DNA from: Hemileia vastatrix
Taxonomy: Eukaryota; Basidiomycota; Pucciniomycetes; Pucciniales; Zaghouaniaceae
Reading direction: 5' to 3'
Assembly (NCBI GenBank): GCA_030280995.1
Contig: JASXTE010000004.1
Location: 42,108,797 to 42,172,796 of the forward strand
DNA length: 64,000 nt
The first letter of the stretch is position 1; every line of letters starts with the position of its first letter. Positions 11,598-22,200 of the stretch are shown in pieces. Position numbers and translations under genes: made by a program. Under the pieces are notes generated by a model, which ran no database searches, was not told where the DNA came from, and worked only from the letters and a program-made list of their open reading frames with translations.

Positions 11598-12349
11598 TTA
11601 AAGATGTCCCCCAGCCATTTGATGAGCCATATCCCTGACATCCTACCCATGTGCAAGCACAAATCAACTGTGCAATACACAGGAAATAACTTTAAAATAA
11701 ACATAAATAATTTTTGAAATTTTTGAAGAAAATGATAAACAAAATAGAGAAATTAACACTGGGTGCGCTCCCTCTGATTTGTAAAAATGATTGGAGAACA
11801 CCAGTGAGCATTATCCCAGAACAAATTAATTTTTGATAAAATTAAAAACAAAATTAATATAAAATTCAAACATAAACTTTCAATAAAAGAAAATTAACAA
11901 AAATAAAACATAGAAAATAAATCTTAAACCCAGCTTTCAAAGGAATGTGGTTGTTCTGTGTTGTAGTGATCCAGTTTATAGTCTTAGAGGAGCACCTATA
12001 TGACAAAAATAAAGCCAGGACTCAACTAGAAACAGGGAGACTTTGTTAAAATAAATTGTGGGGTAATTGTGTATAGAGAAGTCAGACCATCAATTATCCC
12101 AAAACTTGCCAATATTTAACTTAGAAGGTTCCCCTGTGAACACTTCTACCCAAAAAAATAATGACATTCCACCATAATTCTTCACCCTAAAGTTTTGTGA
12201 ACTAATTTTAATGATTGTATCTCTATAATGAATGTGTGTAGTTTATTCTCATGCTGGATGCTTTTTGTATTGATAAATAATTAATATTTTACCCCCATTG
12301 TGAAGTTAGACTACAGAACTCCTTGTGCCCCAAGGATGGAACCACTTCA
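11598..12349 (-). other. B-old 3' non-coding region after pol
   Basis: Homologous to 24260-24900 of B-young in reverse complement. It keeps a hairpin with arms GGGGTAATTG / CAATTATCCC at 12060-12100, equivalent to 24469-24509. It also has one decayed B hairpin motif near 11965-11990 and one decayed 47-nt-type unit near 12225-12250. No gene. Confidence 0.6.
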
Positions 12350-15300
12350 CATGATAAGCAGATACCCTCTTTTTAAACACTACTCCATCAAACTCTTCCA
12401 AAAACTATGAACCTTCAGGAGTGGGTTCCATGACTTTTTAAGGTCCATTCCACCTGTCTTAAAACATCTTCCCCTACTGACTTTCCAAAATTGTATTATA
12501 CACCAAAACCATATCTCCAGCTTTCAAAAGCTTTCTGAGTGTATGAGCCAACCTCTTATCTCAAGACATAACTGACTGGCTTTGGATATTGATCATCCTA
12601 GAATATTCCTTCTCTAAAGGCTCTTCTTTCTTTTATAGCTGAACCATTCTTGCACATAATAAATCTCCAGTAGTTTTACCCTTTCCCAATCTACTCCAAG
12701 ATATGATGCAGCCTCTAAATCAACTGCTAAAGCAGCTTTCTGCCCAAAAACTAGCTCTTATGGTGAATATCAAGTTTTCATTTTTGGAAGTGATTCTGTC
12801 AGAAAATAATACTAATGGTAAATAGTGCCTCCACTTTTCAGCACTTGTTCCACACATTTTAACCAAAGCATCCTTAATAACTTGATGCCCTCTTTCTAGG
12901 GTTCCTTCAGCTTCAGGATAATAAGGGATTGCTATCCTAACCTTTGATCCAACTTTTATATAGCTTACCTAAAATCTCTCCAAAAGTCAGGCCCTCAATG
13001 AACTGTCTTCAACTTCATCACTCCATACCTATATACCAAATCCTTCATTAAAATTTCTGCCACTTTTTTAGCATTCAAATTGATAAGAGGTGCTGCCTCT
13101 ACAAAAGCAGATGAAACATGTCTGGAACCAATTAATCATTTATAACATCCCTCTTTAATATGAGCAGAATCCAAAATAACCCTACCAAAAAGAGTGTTTT
13201 CACCAATTGAGTTTCCAGGTTCTTTTGTCCTTAAATAGCTTCTTCTTTGACGTTCATCATATTACTGAACCCACTGTTTCACAGAAAACTTAATCTCACT
13301 CCACCAAAATCTATCATAAATTTGTCTATAAGATTCTTCATCACCTCTTTGCCCAAGATCTTCATGCATTGATTTCATAACTATCTCTTTCCCTTTTATC
13401 TGAGTAACAACTTCTTGAGGATTTGGATACTTTCTTTTCATCAACATCCTACCAGAAAAATAAAATACTTGTGAATTCCTTTTGATAGCCACCCAATCAT
13501 CATCTTCAAAACTCTCTGGAATTTCCAGGGTTAAATAATATTTAACCAACTCTAAATAAAATCGTGTCTGTCCTCAGACTTTATCCTGAAATTCCATCAA
13601 TGCCACATCTAAGGGAACTTCTCTATCACTAAAATAACCTGCTCATGAATGAGCCAATAATTTTAATCTTTGACTTTGCCTACTTATCATAAAAGATTTT
13701 GAGTTTTCCAGCTCTGAACCTTCCAACCTTATATTATCCAAATTTGCTTCAATCTTTTTAACATGACTTTCAGTTTCATCCACTTTTTCTTCATCCAACC
13801 TCCTTTTAGCCAAATTTTCACCATCTCCCAACCTCTCTTAAACCAAATTATCTAAAAATACAACATATACACCATTCAGCCAATGACTACTATCCCACAC
13901 AATCTCACCATCCTCATCTCCAACATCTTTCTTACTGAGTTTATCTACACCAACATCAAACTCCCAAAGCACATAATTTTCAACATTTATTCAATTTGGC
14001 ATTTCATCCTCATGGTAGATGTCATCATCATCATTATTTACACATATAGATCCAGCTAGTTTAAACGCATGGGAGAGTTAAGGAAAGTCTCCAGAACCTT
14101 TTGTGCTGGCCTTGATAACAGGTATATCTTTGTTGAATTCTTCTGAGTCAGGATACTCTTCATCAGGAGGTCCTCTTGAAAACCCATCAGGCATAGTCAA
14201 TGTCTTTCCAGGCTTATGAAATAGTTAAAAGAAATTTTGAATGAAAGCTACCAATCTGATCATGGGTGCATTTGGTAAACTTGGGGAATTTATTATTTGA
14301 ATTATAGTTTTTAAATCCACTAAAAGTTTGAATTGTTGACCCCATAAAACTTTTTTTAATTTATTCAAAATTTTTGCTACTCCATAGATTTCTAATTTCA
14401 GTTGTGAATATCTTGATTCCACCTCATTAAACATCAAAGACTCATACCTGACTGGTCTGATATAACTAGCTTTATCCATATGTGACAAAACTTCCCCAGA
14501 AGCTGACATGAGTCAACTTCAAAATAAATCCTTCCTGCATTATTTCCATAATCCAACTTATGCAGGACAATATCTTCTGCAACAACTGTTATCAACTTCA
14601 AAAAAGCCTCTTCACATTTTTCATCCCACTCCCAATCAGCATCTTCCCTATAAAACTGTCTCAAAGGAGCTGTCAATGAAGAAAAGTCCTTAATGAACAT
14701 TCTAACATAAACACATACACCTAAAAACCCTTTAGCTTTGGTAATATTCTTGGGTATTTTCCAGGTTTGAATTTTATTAACCTTCTTCTTTTACATAATC
14801 CTACCCTCTCTACATACCACATGTCCTAGAATTTCCAAAGCTTGTAAACAACAATAAAACTTTAAACCAGAAATAATTAAACCAGCCTTTTTAAGCCTAA
14901 AAAAATTTCTCTTCAGAACAACAGCATATTCCCATAAGAATTTTTGTATCCCTGGATTCTCCTCCAACACTTTATTATCATAATCTATTGAAGGACCTTA
15001 ATTCCACCATCATTAATAAGTATACAAGCATATTGTGAAATTTCTTCTTGAGGAATTCAAGTTATTTGAGCCTGATAAACAGCAACCAAATTTTTTGCAT
15101 CTTGAGGTAATCTTTTCAATTTCAATCATTCAAGTGGAGTACAAAAAGTAGTGAGAGGCCTAGAATCAGGATGTAACTCTCTCTCATTATACTCTCAATA
15201 TATCCCCCAATAACATCACCCAATCCATAACACACTCTATCATCAAACACCTCTACAAACTCCTCTTCACTAGATTGTATACCAGCATCTTTTATTGTAA

Positions 15301-16420
15301 ACCTCTTTAGCTCACTAAGATCATGTACTACCCTGAGCTTGCCATTAGGTTTCTTAATACAGAACACTAGACTTGAGTATCTTGATGAGGACTGCCCATA
15401 TAAGTTACTTTGAATTTTTTTCCTAATGACTTAAATATAATTGTCTTTTAAAGCTGCAGGAATAAGAACTGGATTTTTCTGCCATGGTTCATTAAAGACA
15501 ACAGGAATCTTGGAAGGATCCTCATAGGAATTCTTCAACACACCTCTCTCCTCTTCTACAAAAGTGATGGCCTTCTCCCTTTTTATCATCACATCCAACA
15601 ACAACAACTTCATTTCTTCACTTGATAACCAATCTTCAGGTCCAAAATTTACAACACCCAGTCTCTCAAAAGTGATTTTTGATGTTTCAGATAATTAAGG
15701 TGGATTTTTAACTAAAGGAAAGTCATATAGATCCCTTGATAAAAATAGACTCTTCAAAGGTTAGTTTAATTCATCTGGAAGAGGTTTTTTAACTGTTCTG
15801 ACCTTATTATCTACCTTCTTATATTCTTCTGCATCAAAATTCACCTTGACTTGAGGAATAAGATATCTTTTAGACTCACTTTTAAATAAGTTTTAATCAG
15901 AGCTTTATTCATAATAAGAATCAGAAACTTAATAAGTTGAAACATAAATTTTATTATTAATTGTAAAATTTTTATTGTCATTTCCTTTGTCTAATTTTAC
16001 ATCTAATTTTCCATCACCATAACCACCAGTTTACTTCTCAAAATCCCCAGTAAATCATGTGGGCACTTTAACCTCTTTCTGGAGGACAGAAATAGAATTA
16101 TCACAAATATTATCTTTTGTGAATTAATAATACTAATTTTTTTTTTATTTTAATGAGTTAATTGCAGTTTATCTTATTTCTGGAGGCCATAAAATTTACC
16201 ACAAGAAATAACACCACAATTATCCACCATATTGATCAAACTAACATTCCAATTTTTATCCAACAAAACACAACCCATATTTCCTCTTGAACTGTTTTTA
16301 AAATTTCTAGAAAAATTTGATAATTATTACAGAAATATAGAAAAATCCATCACATAATGACATTACAAAAAGATATCAACAGAAAATAATTGAAAATCCA
16401 CTTAAATTATCTCCTAGTGA
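12350..16420 (-). pseudogene. B-old Pol (RT, RNase H, integrase), decayed
   Basis: Broken minus-strand frames match B-young Pol. The RT entry (CIKKPNGKLRVVHDL) is at about 15310-15370. The connection and RNase H lie at 14225-14700 (KDFSSLTAPLR, QFKLLVDLKTIIQ, SLPNAPM). The linker and integrase zinc-finger region lie at 13262-13831 (YPNPQEVVTQ, HEDLGQRG, FWWSEIK). The C-terminal part reaches about 12350. Multiple stops and frameshifts are present. Where B-young has ten LQQE repeats, this copy has only two hairpin-like units (about 16070-16090 and 16166-16186), roughly 100 bases apart. Confidence 0.8.
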
Positions 16421-16655
16421 GATGACCTATTTCAATCTGGGGTCTCTTCTTGAGGAGAAATTAAAATATTAGAGCAATCAGCCCTACCTACCTAAAAAAT
16501 TGGGGGTATTCAGAATATTCATGAATGAAATAAATGAATTCAAAATTAATCAAATCAAAGTTTAAAAAATCCAGCCAATTTAAAGGAAGTTTATCCTCAT
16601 TTCAGAGGAATTTATTTCTTAATATCCTCGGTTAGAAACCCATAAATTTGCCCCA
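16421..16655 (-). other. B-old gag-pol junction with hairpin
   Basis: Contains, on the minus strand, the hairpin CCTC-TGAAAT-GAGG-ATAAACT at 16588-16608. It lies just after the end of the gag frame, the same position as 19134-19154 in B-young. The site of insertion of B-young follows at 16656. Confidence 0.6.
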
Positions 16656-16660
16656 AACGC
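16656..16660. other. Target-site duplication (left) AACGC of B-young
   Basis: AACGC directly precedes the TGTGGTAGCC start of the left LTR. The same five bases directly follow the right LTR at 28021-28025. Five-base duplications are usual for Ty3/gypsy integrases. Confidence 0.85.
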
Positions 16661-16741
16661 TGTGGTAGCCTAAAGTTTAGTACGGCACCTAAATATGTAA
16701 ATGGAGTTATTACGGCGTGCAAGATTGGCATTATTATTTTT

Positions 16742-16755
16742 TATATATAAAAGGG
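16742..16755 (+). promoter_or_regulatory. TATA-like box in B-young 5' LTR
   Basis: TATATATAAAAGGG lies 81 bases into the LTR and is identical in the 3' LTR. The position would give a very short U3 and a long R-U5, so its use as the promoter is only a guess. Confidence 0.35.
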
Positions 16756-17142
16756 TTTTATTTAATTTATTGGAGTTTAAAATATGAAGAAATTGGTCAC
16801 GAGCGAATGCCTACACAAATACAATTTATTTTACGGAGAAAACTTATTTTTTACGGTCTGAAAAATTTATAAGTATCAAGTCGAGTCACTCAAGAACCTT
16901 GGGAAATTTTCCCAGAATTTTTACTATTTTTCTTATATTTTTAAATGAATTTTAAAGTTTTATAGAAATATTTACGTTTTCAAAAATTACTTAACTTTGA
17001 TGAATATTCACGGGGTAATTAGAGCTGCGCAGACTACGAAAATTAGTTTGGTAGGTAAAGGGGAAGTAGCTCTATTATGTGTAATTTTTCTAGATTTTTT
17101 ATTATGGTTTTAAGGTTCTAAATTGAGTCCGGAAGTCCGGAC

Positions 17143-17208
17143 GGACTCCGTTTCGACTCCGTACGGACTCCGTATGGGCTCCGGATTGACTCTGGAAGAG
17201 CTCTGGAG
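17143..17208 (+). repeat. 11-bp CpG-rich minisatellite, 6 units (5' LTR)
   Basis: Tandem 11-bp units of the type GGACTCCGTAC. It is the most GC- and CpG-rich part of the LTR. The 3' LTR has 13 units at 27314-27456. Confidence 0.85.
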
Positions 17209-17780
17209 GGGAAAACATAGGCACGTGACTAGGAATACTTAAGCGCTTCTCAAACTCGAAATTGAGAAGGGGGGGACACATCATACAGCTTAATCTTTAA
17301 CCACCACGGTCTCATTTTTTATTACTCAACAAATTAAATAAATTGTAATACCCTTATAACTTTATATTTTATATATAACATTTTAAAAATACTACTCAAC
17401 AATTTAAATCACACTTCATATAGGGTATCTTTAGAAAGGTCTTCATCACTGGGACTTGATTATTGCTGTCTCATAAAAATTAAAAATATTATAAAAACAT
17501 AAAAGTCAATCTTATCAGATCTTTCACTGGTACACCTTAATTGTTGTTATCAGTATTTCTTTTCTCAACAGCCACGATCATTTAATCTCAATAAGCGTTA
17601 ATTATTTTAGAATTTCATTATTTTTATCAATCAGATCTAAGTAGATTGGTTAGCTTAGTGATTTAGAACACCTACTTTGTTATTTTTATTGGAAGGACGG
17701 GGTTTTCAGCTAAATCCACATATCTCCTCCGGATTCTGCTTACAGCAAGGCGACTGTAAGAGTTTACCTTACCATAGTTG

Positions 17781-17797
17781 GCGCCCAACGTGGGGTT
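17781..17797 (+). other. Primer-binding site, tRNA-Lys type
   Basis: TGGCGCCCAACGTGGGG starts three bases after the LTR. It is complementary to the usual 3' end of a lysine tRNA (ending GGGCGCCA). The tRNA identity is from general knowledge of gypsy elements. The B-old equivalent near 29000-29020 is decayed. Confidence 0.75.
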
Positions 17798-17949
17798 CGA
17801 AATCTCTAGCTTTTTCTAGGACTTACTTGGATCTAGGACTTTCTTAGCCTGCAAGAGGCTTATTCTCTGGAACTCTAATTGGATTTTGTTATTGGCCTGC
17901 AAGAGGCTTGTTATTTTAACGGTTGTTAACGCTTTTCTTATGTTTTGGG

Positions 17950-19122
17950 ATGTCTTCTACTAGTGGAACTGCTGTGTTGGCTGCTGGTGTACCTGTTAGG
18001 GCATCAGTAAGGATTGTATCTTGGGTTGGGCCCAAGTTTTCTGGAGATGATTTAGAAGGATTTTTACATAGGTATGAAACTGCAGCTGCGATTGATGGTG
18101 CTTTACCTTTGGATATGGTGAAGCAGATTAGGTTCTTTATTTTGGACAGAGAGGTGGAAAAGGAGGTTATTTCTATGGATGGTTATAAAGATCAAGATTG
18201 GAGAAAGCTCAAGATGGAAATGGGAAAAAGGTGGCCAAAAGTTTATTCATTGGAGAATCTAAAGGATATAGCTAGGAAATGGGAATCAAAAGGTGGTTTA
18301 ACATCTCTGCATCAGTATCATCAGTTTATGGTTGAATTTCAGGTGGTTCTGGATTATTTGTTGGAGTATGAAATTTTATTTCATGATAATGCATCAAAGT
18401 ATATTTTTTGGGATGCTATGGGGGAAAAGGTTAAGAAAGATGTTTTGATGGTGCTTATTAATGCGAATTTAATGAAGGATCTTCCCGATGGAGAAACTAG
18501 GATTCCTGGTATGGAGGTGCTAAAGAAGGTTATCTTGGAACATCTGGATACTCATAACTCTGTTGATTTGGACTCTGGAGAAGACACTGAGGTCGCTCAA
18601 GAGATAGAAGAGGATGGTTTAAAAGAACTAGTTTCTGATGAAATTTTGGATTCAGCCATTCCTGAAGATTTCGTCCAGCCTGAAGATATTATTTTTGTTG
18701 ACTCTTCTGTTTGGAAAGAAGAGATTTTTGAAGATGAAGATATTGTTGTCATTAATGACAAAATTTTGGATGATGGGGATAATTTTGTGTTGAATGATTT
18801 GGAATCGGATTTAGAGGATTTTTCGCCTCAGTTTTTGTCTTCAGAAGCAGAGACTGTCTGCAATGAAGATATGGATATGGTGGATTTGTTACAATCTCAG
18901 GGAGAGATTGTTAAGGAGGATATGGTTTTCCCTGCACTAATAAAGAGTGTAGTGGTATTTGATAATAGAGTGCATAAATTGGATGCACTCATATTTTGGA
19001 AAAGGGTTGTTTATTTTTTATGTCCAATGGTAGGACAAATTATGGGGGTTTATTTTTGGGTTTTATGGAATCGGTGGATAAGCCCTTGGGGCAAAATTAT
19101 GGATTATCTCCAGGGGATATAA
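17950..19122 (+). CDS. B-young Gag
   Basis: 390 codons. The ATG at 17950 (GGGATGTCTTCT) is the first in the frame after the primer-binding site. Residues 15-200 form a retrotransposon Gag domain: WVGPKFSGDDLEGFLHRYE, DMVKQIRFFI, VISMDGYKDQDWRKLK and a conserved tail with KVILEHLD. Residues 205-315 are very acidic (Asp/Glu-rich). The last 45 residues are hydrophobic and aromatic (ALIFWKRVVYFLCP, GVYFWVLWNRW). I see no CCHC zinc knuckle. The acidic block and hydrophobic tail also occur in B-old gag. The frame is open throughout. Pol begins 101 bases later in another frame. Confidence 0.85.
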   Translation: MSSTSGTAVLAAGVPVRASVRIVSWVGPKFSGDDLEGFLHRYETAAAIDGALPLDMVKQIRFFILDREVEKEVISMDGYKDQDWRKLKMEMGKRWPKVYSLENLKDIARKWESKGGLTSLHQYHQFMVEFQVVLDYLLEYEILFHDNASKYIFWDAMGEKVKKDVLMVLINANLMKDLPDGETRIPGMEVLKKVILEHLDTHNSVDLDSGEDTEVAQEIEEDGLKELVSDEILDSAIPEDFVQPEDIIFVDSSVWKEEIFEDEDIVVINDKILDDGDNFVLNDLESDLEDFSPQFLSSEAETVCNEDMDMVDLLQSQGEIVKEDMVFPALIKSVVVFDNRVHKLDALIFWKRVVYFLCPMVGQIMGVYFWVLWNRWISPWGKIMDYLQGI

Positions 19123-19133
19123 AGAATATAATT

Positions 19134-19154
19134 CCTCCGAAATGAGGATAAACT
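19134..19154 (+). repeat. B hairpin motif after the gag stop
   Basis: CCTC-CGAAAT-GAGG-ATAAACT. The stem starts 11 bases after the gag TAA (19120-19122). It is kept at the same place in B-old (16588-16608, minus strand). Confidence 0.7.
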
Positions 19155-19223
19155 ACCTAAACTGGGCTGAAATTTTCTTTTATTGTTATGTCTTCAATTT
19201 ATTCAGGATTCAAATTATTATGA

Positions 19224-22200
19224 ATGCCCTCATTTTTTGGGGTAGCAGGGGCTGATCGCTCAAATGTTGTAATCTCTCCTCAGGATGAGATCCCGGATTG
19301 CAATAGGTCAGCTCACTTGGAGATAATTCAAGTGGATTCTCAATTATTTTCTGTTAATATTACTTTGGAGTGCAAATATGTTATGGAATTTTCTATATGT
19401 TTATTGGGTTTACCCTGTTTTTCTATTAAATTTAAAAACGGTGAAAAAGGCAAAATGGGCCAAATTAGGTTGGATAAAAATTGGAAGGGTATGTTTTATG
19501 ACCTCCAGCAAGAGGGTAAACTGCAAAAATTACATCAAAACTCGATTAAAAATCTTGGTATAATTAAAACACAAAAAAATAACTTATGTGAAAATGTTAT
19601 TCGGGGCCTCCAGCAAGAGGTTAAACTGCAATTATCTCCTTCTATTTTGGACCTCCAGCAAGAGGTTAAACTGCAATTATCTCCTTCTATTTTGGGCCTC
19701 CAGCAAGAGGTTAAACTGCAATTATCACCTTCTATTACGGATCTCCAGCAAGAGGGTAAACTGCGAAAATCACATCAAAATCCGATAAAAAATCTCAGTA
19801 TAATTAAAACACAAAAAAATAATTTTTGTGAAAATTCTATCACGGGCCTCCAGCAAGAGGTTAAACTGCAATTATCACCTTCTATTACGGACCTCCAGCA
19901 AGAGGGTAAACTGCAATTAACTCGTCAAAACTCAATAAAAAATCTCAGTATAAGTAAAACACAAAAAAATAATTTTTGTGAAAATTCATTTCCGGGCCTC
20001 CAGCAAGAGGTTAAACTGCAATTATCTCCTTCTATTTTGGACCTCCAGCAAGAGGGTAAACTGAAATTATCTCATCAAAATCAAATAAAAAATCTCGGTA
20101 TAATTAAAACACAAAAAAATAATTTTTGTGAAAATTCAATTCCGGTCCTCCAGCAAGAGGGTAAACTGCCAACTTTCTTTACGGGTGATTTACTGTTGGA
20201 TAAGGGAAGAAAAGGTGTTGGAAAATCTGTTTATAAATTAGACGAGGGAAAGGAGAAAAGGGTAAAATTTAAAAATGAAATAAAATATTTTTCTAATTTT
20301 TCTTATTCTGATTCTGGCGATGAAGAAGATTCATTTGATGAGAGTTTTAATGGCGATGTTTTACCTCAAGTTAATTTAGATGTGGAGGCAGCCAAATATA
20401 AGAAAGTAGCAAATAAAGTTCGACCTATTAATGAACCGCTACCTGCTGAATTAAATCCACCCTTGAGAAGACCAAGGTTATCAAGAGATCCTTATGAAAG
20501 TCCCTTGGTAAAGAATCGGCCTGAATTTTCTGAGACGTCAAGAATCACTTTTGAGAGACTGGGTGTTGTTAATTTTGGACCTGATGGTTGGTTGTCTGGA
20601 GAAGAGAAGAAGTTGTTGTTGGATGTGATGGTCAAGCAAGAGAAGGCCATTGCTTTTGTAGAAGAGGAGAGGGGTGTGTTGAAGCATTCCTATGGGGAGC
20701 CTTACAAGATTCCTGTGGTATTTCATGAACTGTGGCAGCAGAAACCGATTCCTATTCCAGCTGCATTAAAAGAAGCCTATATTGAAGTTGTCAGAGAACG
20801 GATACGCACTGGACTGTATGAGCAATCAACGTCAAGTTATTCTAGTCCTGTATTTTGTATCAAGAAACCGAATGGCAAGCTTAGAGTTGTTCATGATCTT
20901 AGGGAATTAAATAGGGTTACAATAAAGGATGCTGGGATACCACCTAGTGCTGAGGAGTTTGTTGAAGCGTTTGCAGGGAGAGTGTGCTATGGTTTGGGAG
21001 ATATTATGGGTGGATATGATGAGAGAGAGTTACATCCGGACTCAAGGCCTCTCACTACATTTGATACGCCACTTGGACGTTTACAGTTAACAAGATTACC
21101 TCAAGGAGCAACAAATTCGGTTGCAGTTTATCAAGCTCAGATGGCTTGGATCCTTCAAGATGAAATTCCACAATATGCTGGAATCTTTATAGATGATGGA
21201 GGAATTAAGGGACCAACAACCGACTATGATAACCAGGTGTTGGAAGAGAATCCCGGGATACGCAAATTCATTTGGGAGTTTGCAATTACTTTAGAAAGAA
21301 TCTTGTTTCGAATTGAAGAGGCTGGTTTAACTATTTCAGGTTCAAAATTTTCATGTTGTGTGCCAGCCTTAGAAATATTAGGCCATGTGGTATGTAGAGA
21401 GGGTAGGATTATGTCCAAGAAGAAAGTTAACAAAATTCAGTCCTGGCCAAGACCCAAGAATACGACCGAAGTTAGAGGGTTTTTAGGCGTTTGCGTATAT
21501 GTTAGAATGTTTATCAAGGACTTTTCTTCATTGGCAGCTCCATTGAGACGGTTAACGAGAAAGGATGCAGACTGGGAGTGGGATGAAGAGTGTGAGAAGG
21601 CGTTTGTGAAGTTGAAGGAGGTTGTAGGGAAGGATTTAGTCCTGCACAAGTTAGATTATGGAAAAGATGCTGGTAGAATTTATTTAGCAGTTGATTCAAG
21701 TCAGGTTGCAGCTGGGGTGGTTCTGTCTCAGATGGATAAAGCTGGTTACATCAGGCCAGTTAGGTATGAATCTGTAGTATTTACTGAGGTCGAATCAAGA
21801 TATTCTCAACCAAAATTGGAATTATGTGGTGTGGCGAAAATACTGAAGAAACTTCAGCATATTTTGTGGGGGCAACATTTTGAGTTGCAAGTGGATGCGA
21901 AATCGTTAATCCAGATGATTAATTCCCCAAGTTTACCGAACGCACCCATGACGAGATGGGTAGCTTTTATTCAACATTTTTCATTTGATTTAGTTCATAA
22001 GCCTGGCAAAACTTTTACTATGCCAGATGGTTTATCAAGGAGACCACCCACTGAAGAAGATTCAGACTCAGAAGAGTTCGATGAAGATATACCTATTATC
22101 AAAGCCAGCACTAAAGGAGCTGAAGACTTTCCATACCTCCCCCATGAGGTTAAACTGGCAGGACTATTGTGTTTAGATTATGATGATGATGACCTCCACC

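Larger units (their letters stand above)
16661..17777 (+). repeat. B-young 5' LTR
   Basis: Begins TGTGGTAGCC and ends ACCTTACCAT. It is 1117 bp against 1189 bp for the 3' LTR. Most of the difference is seven extra 11-bp units in the 3' LTR minisatellite. A TATA-like box lies about 80 bases from the start. Confidence 0.9.
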
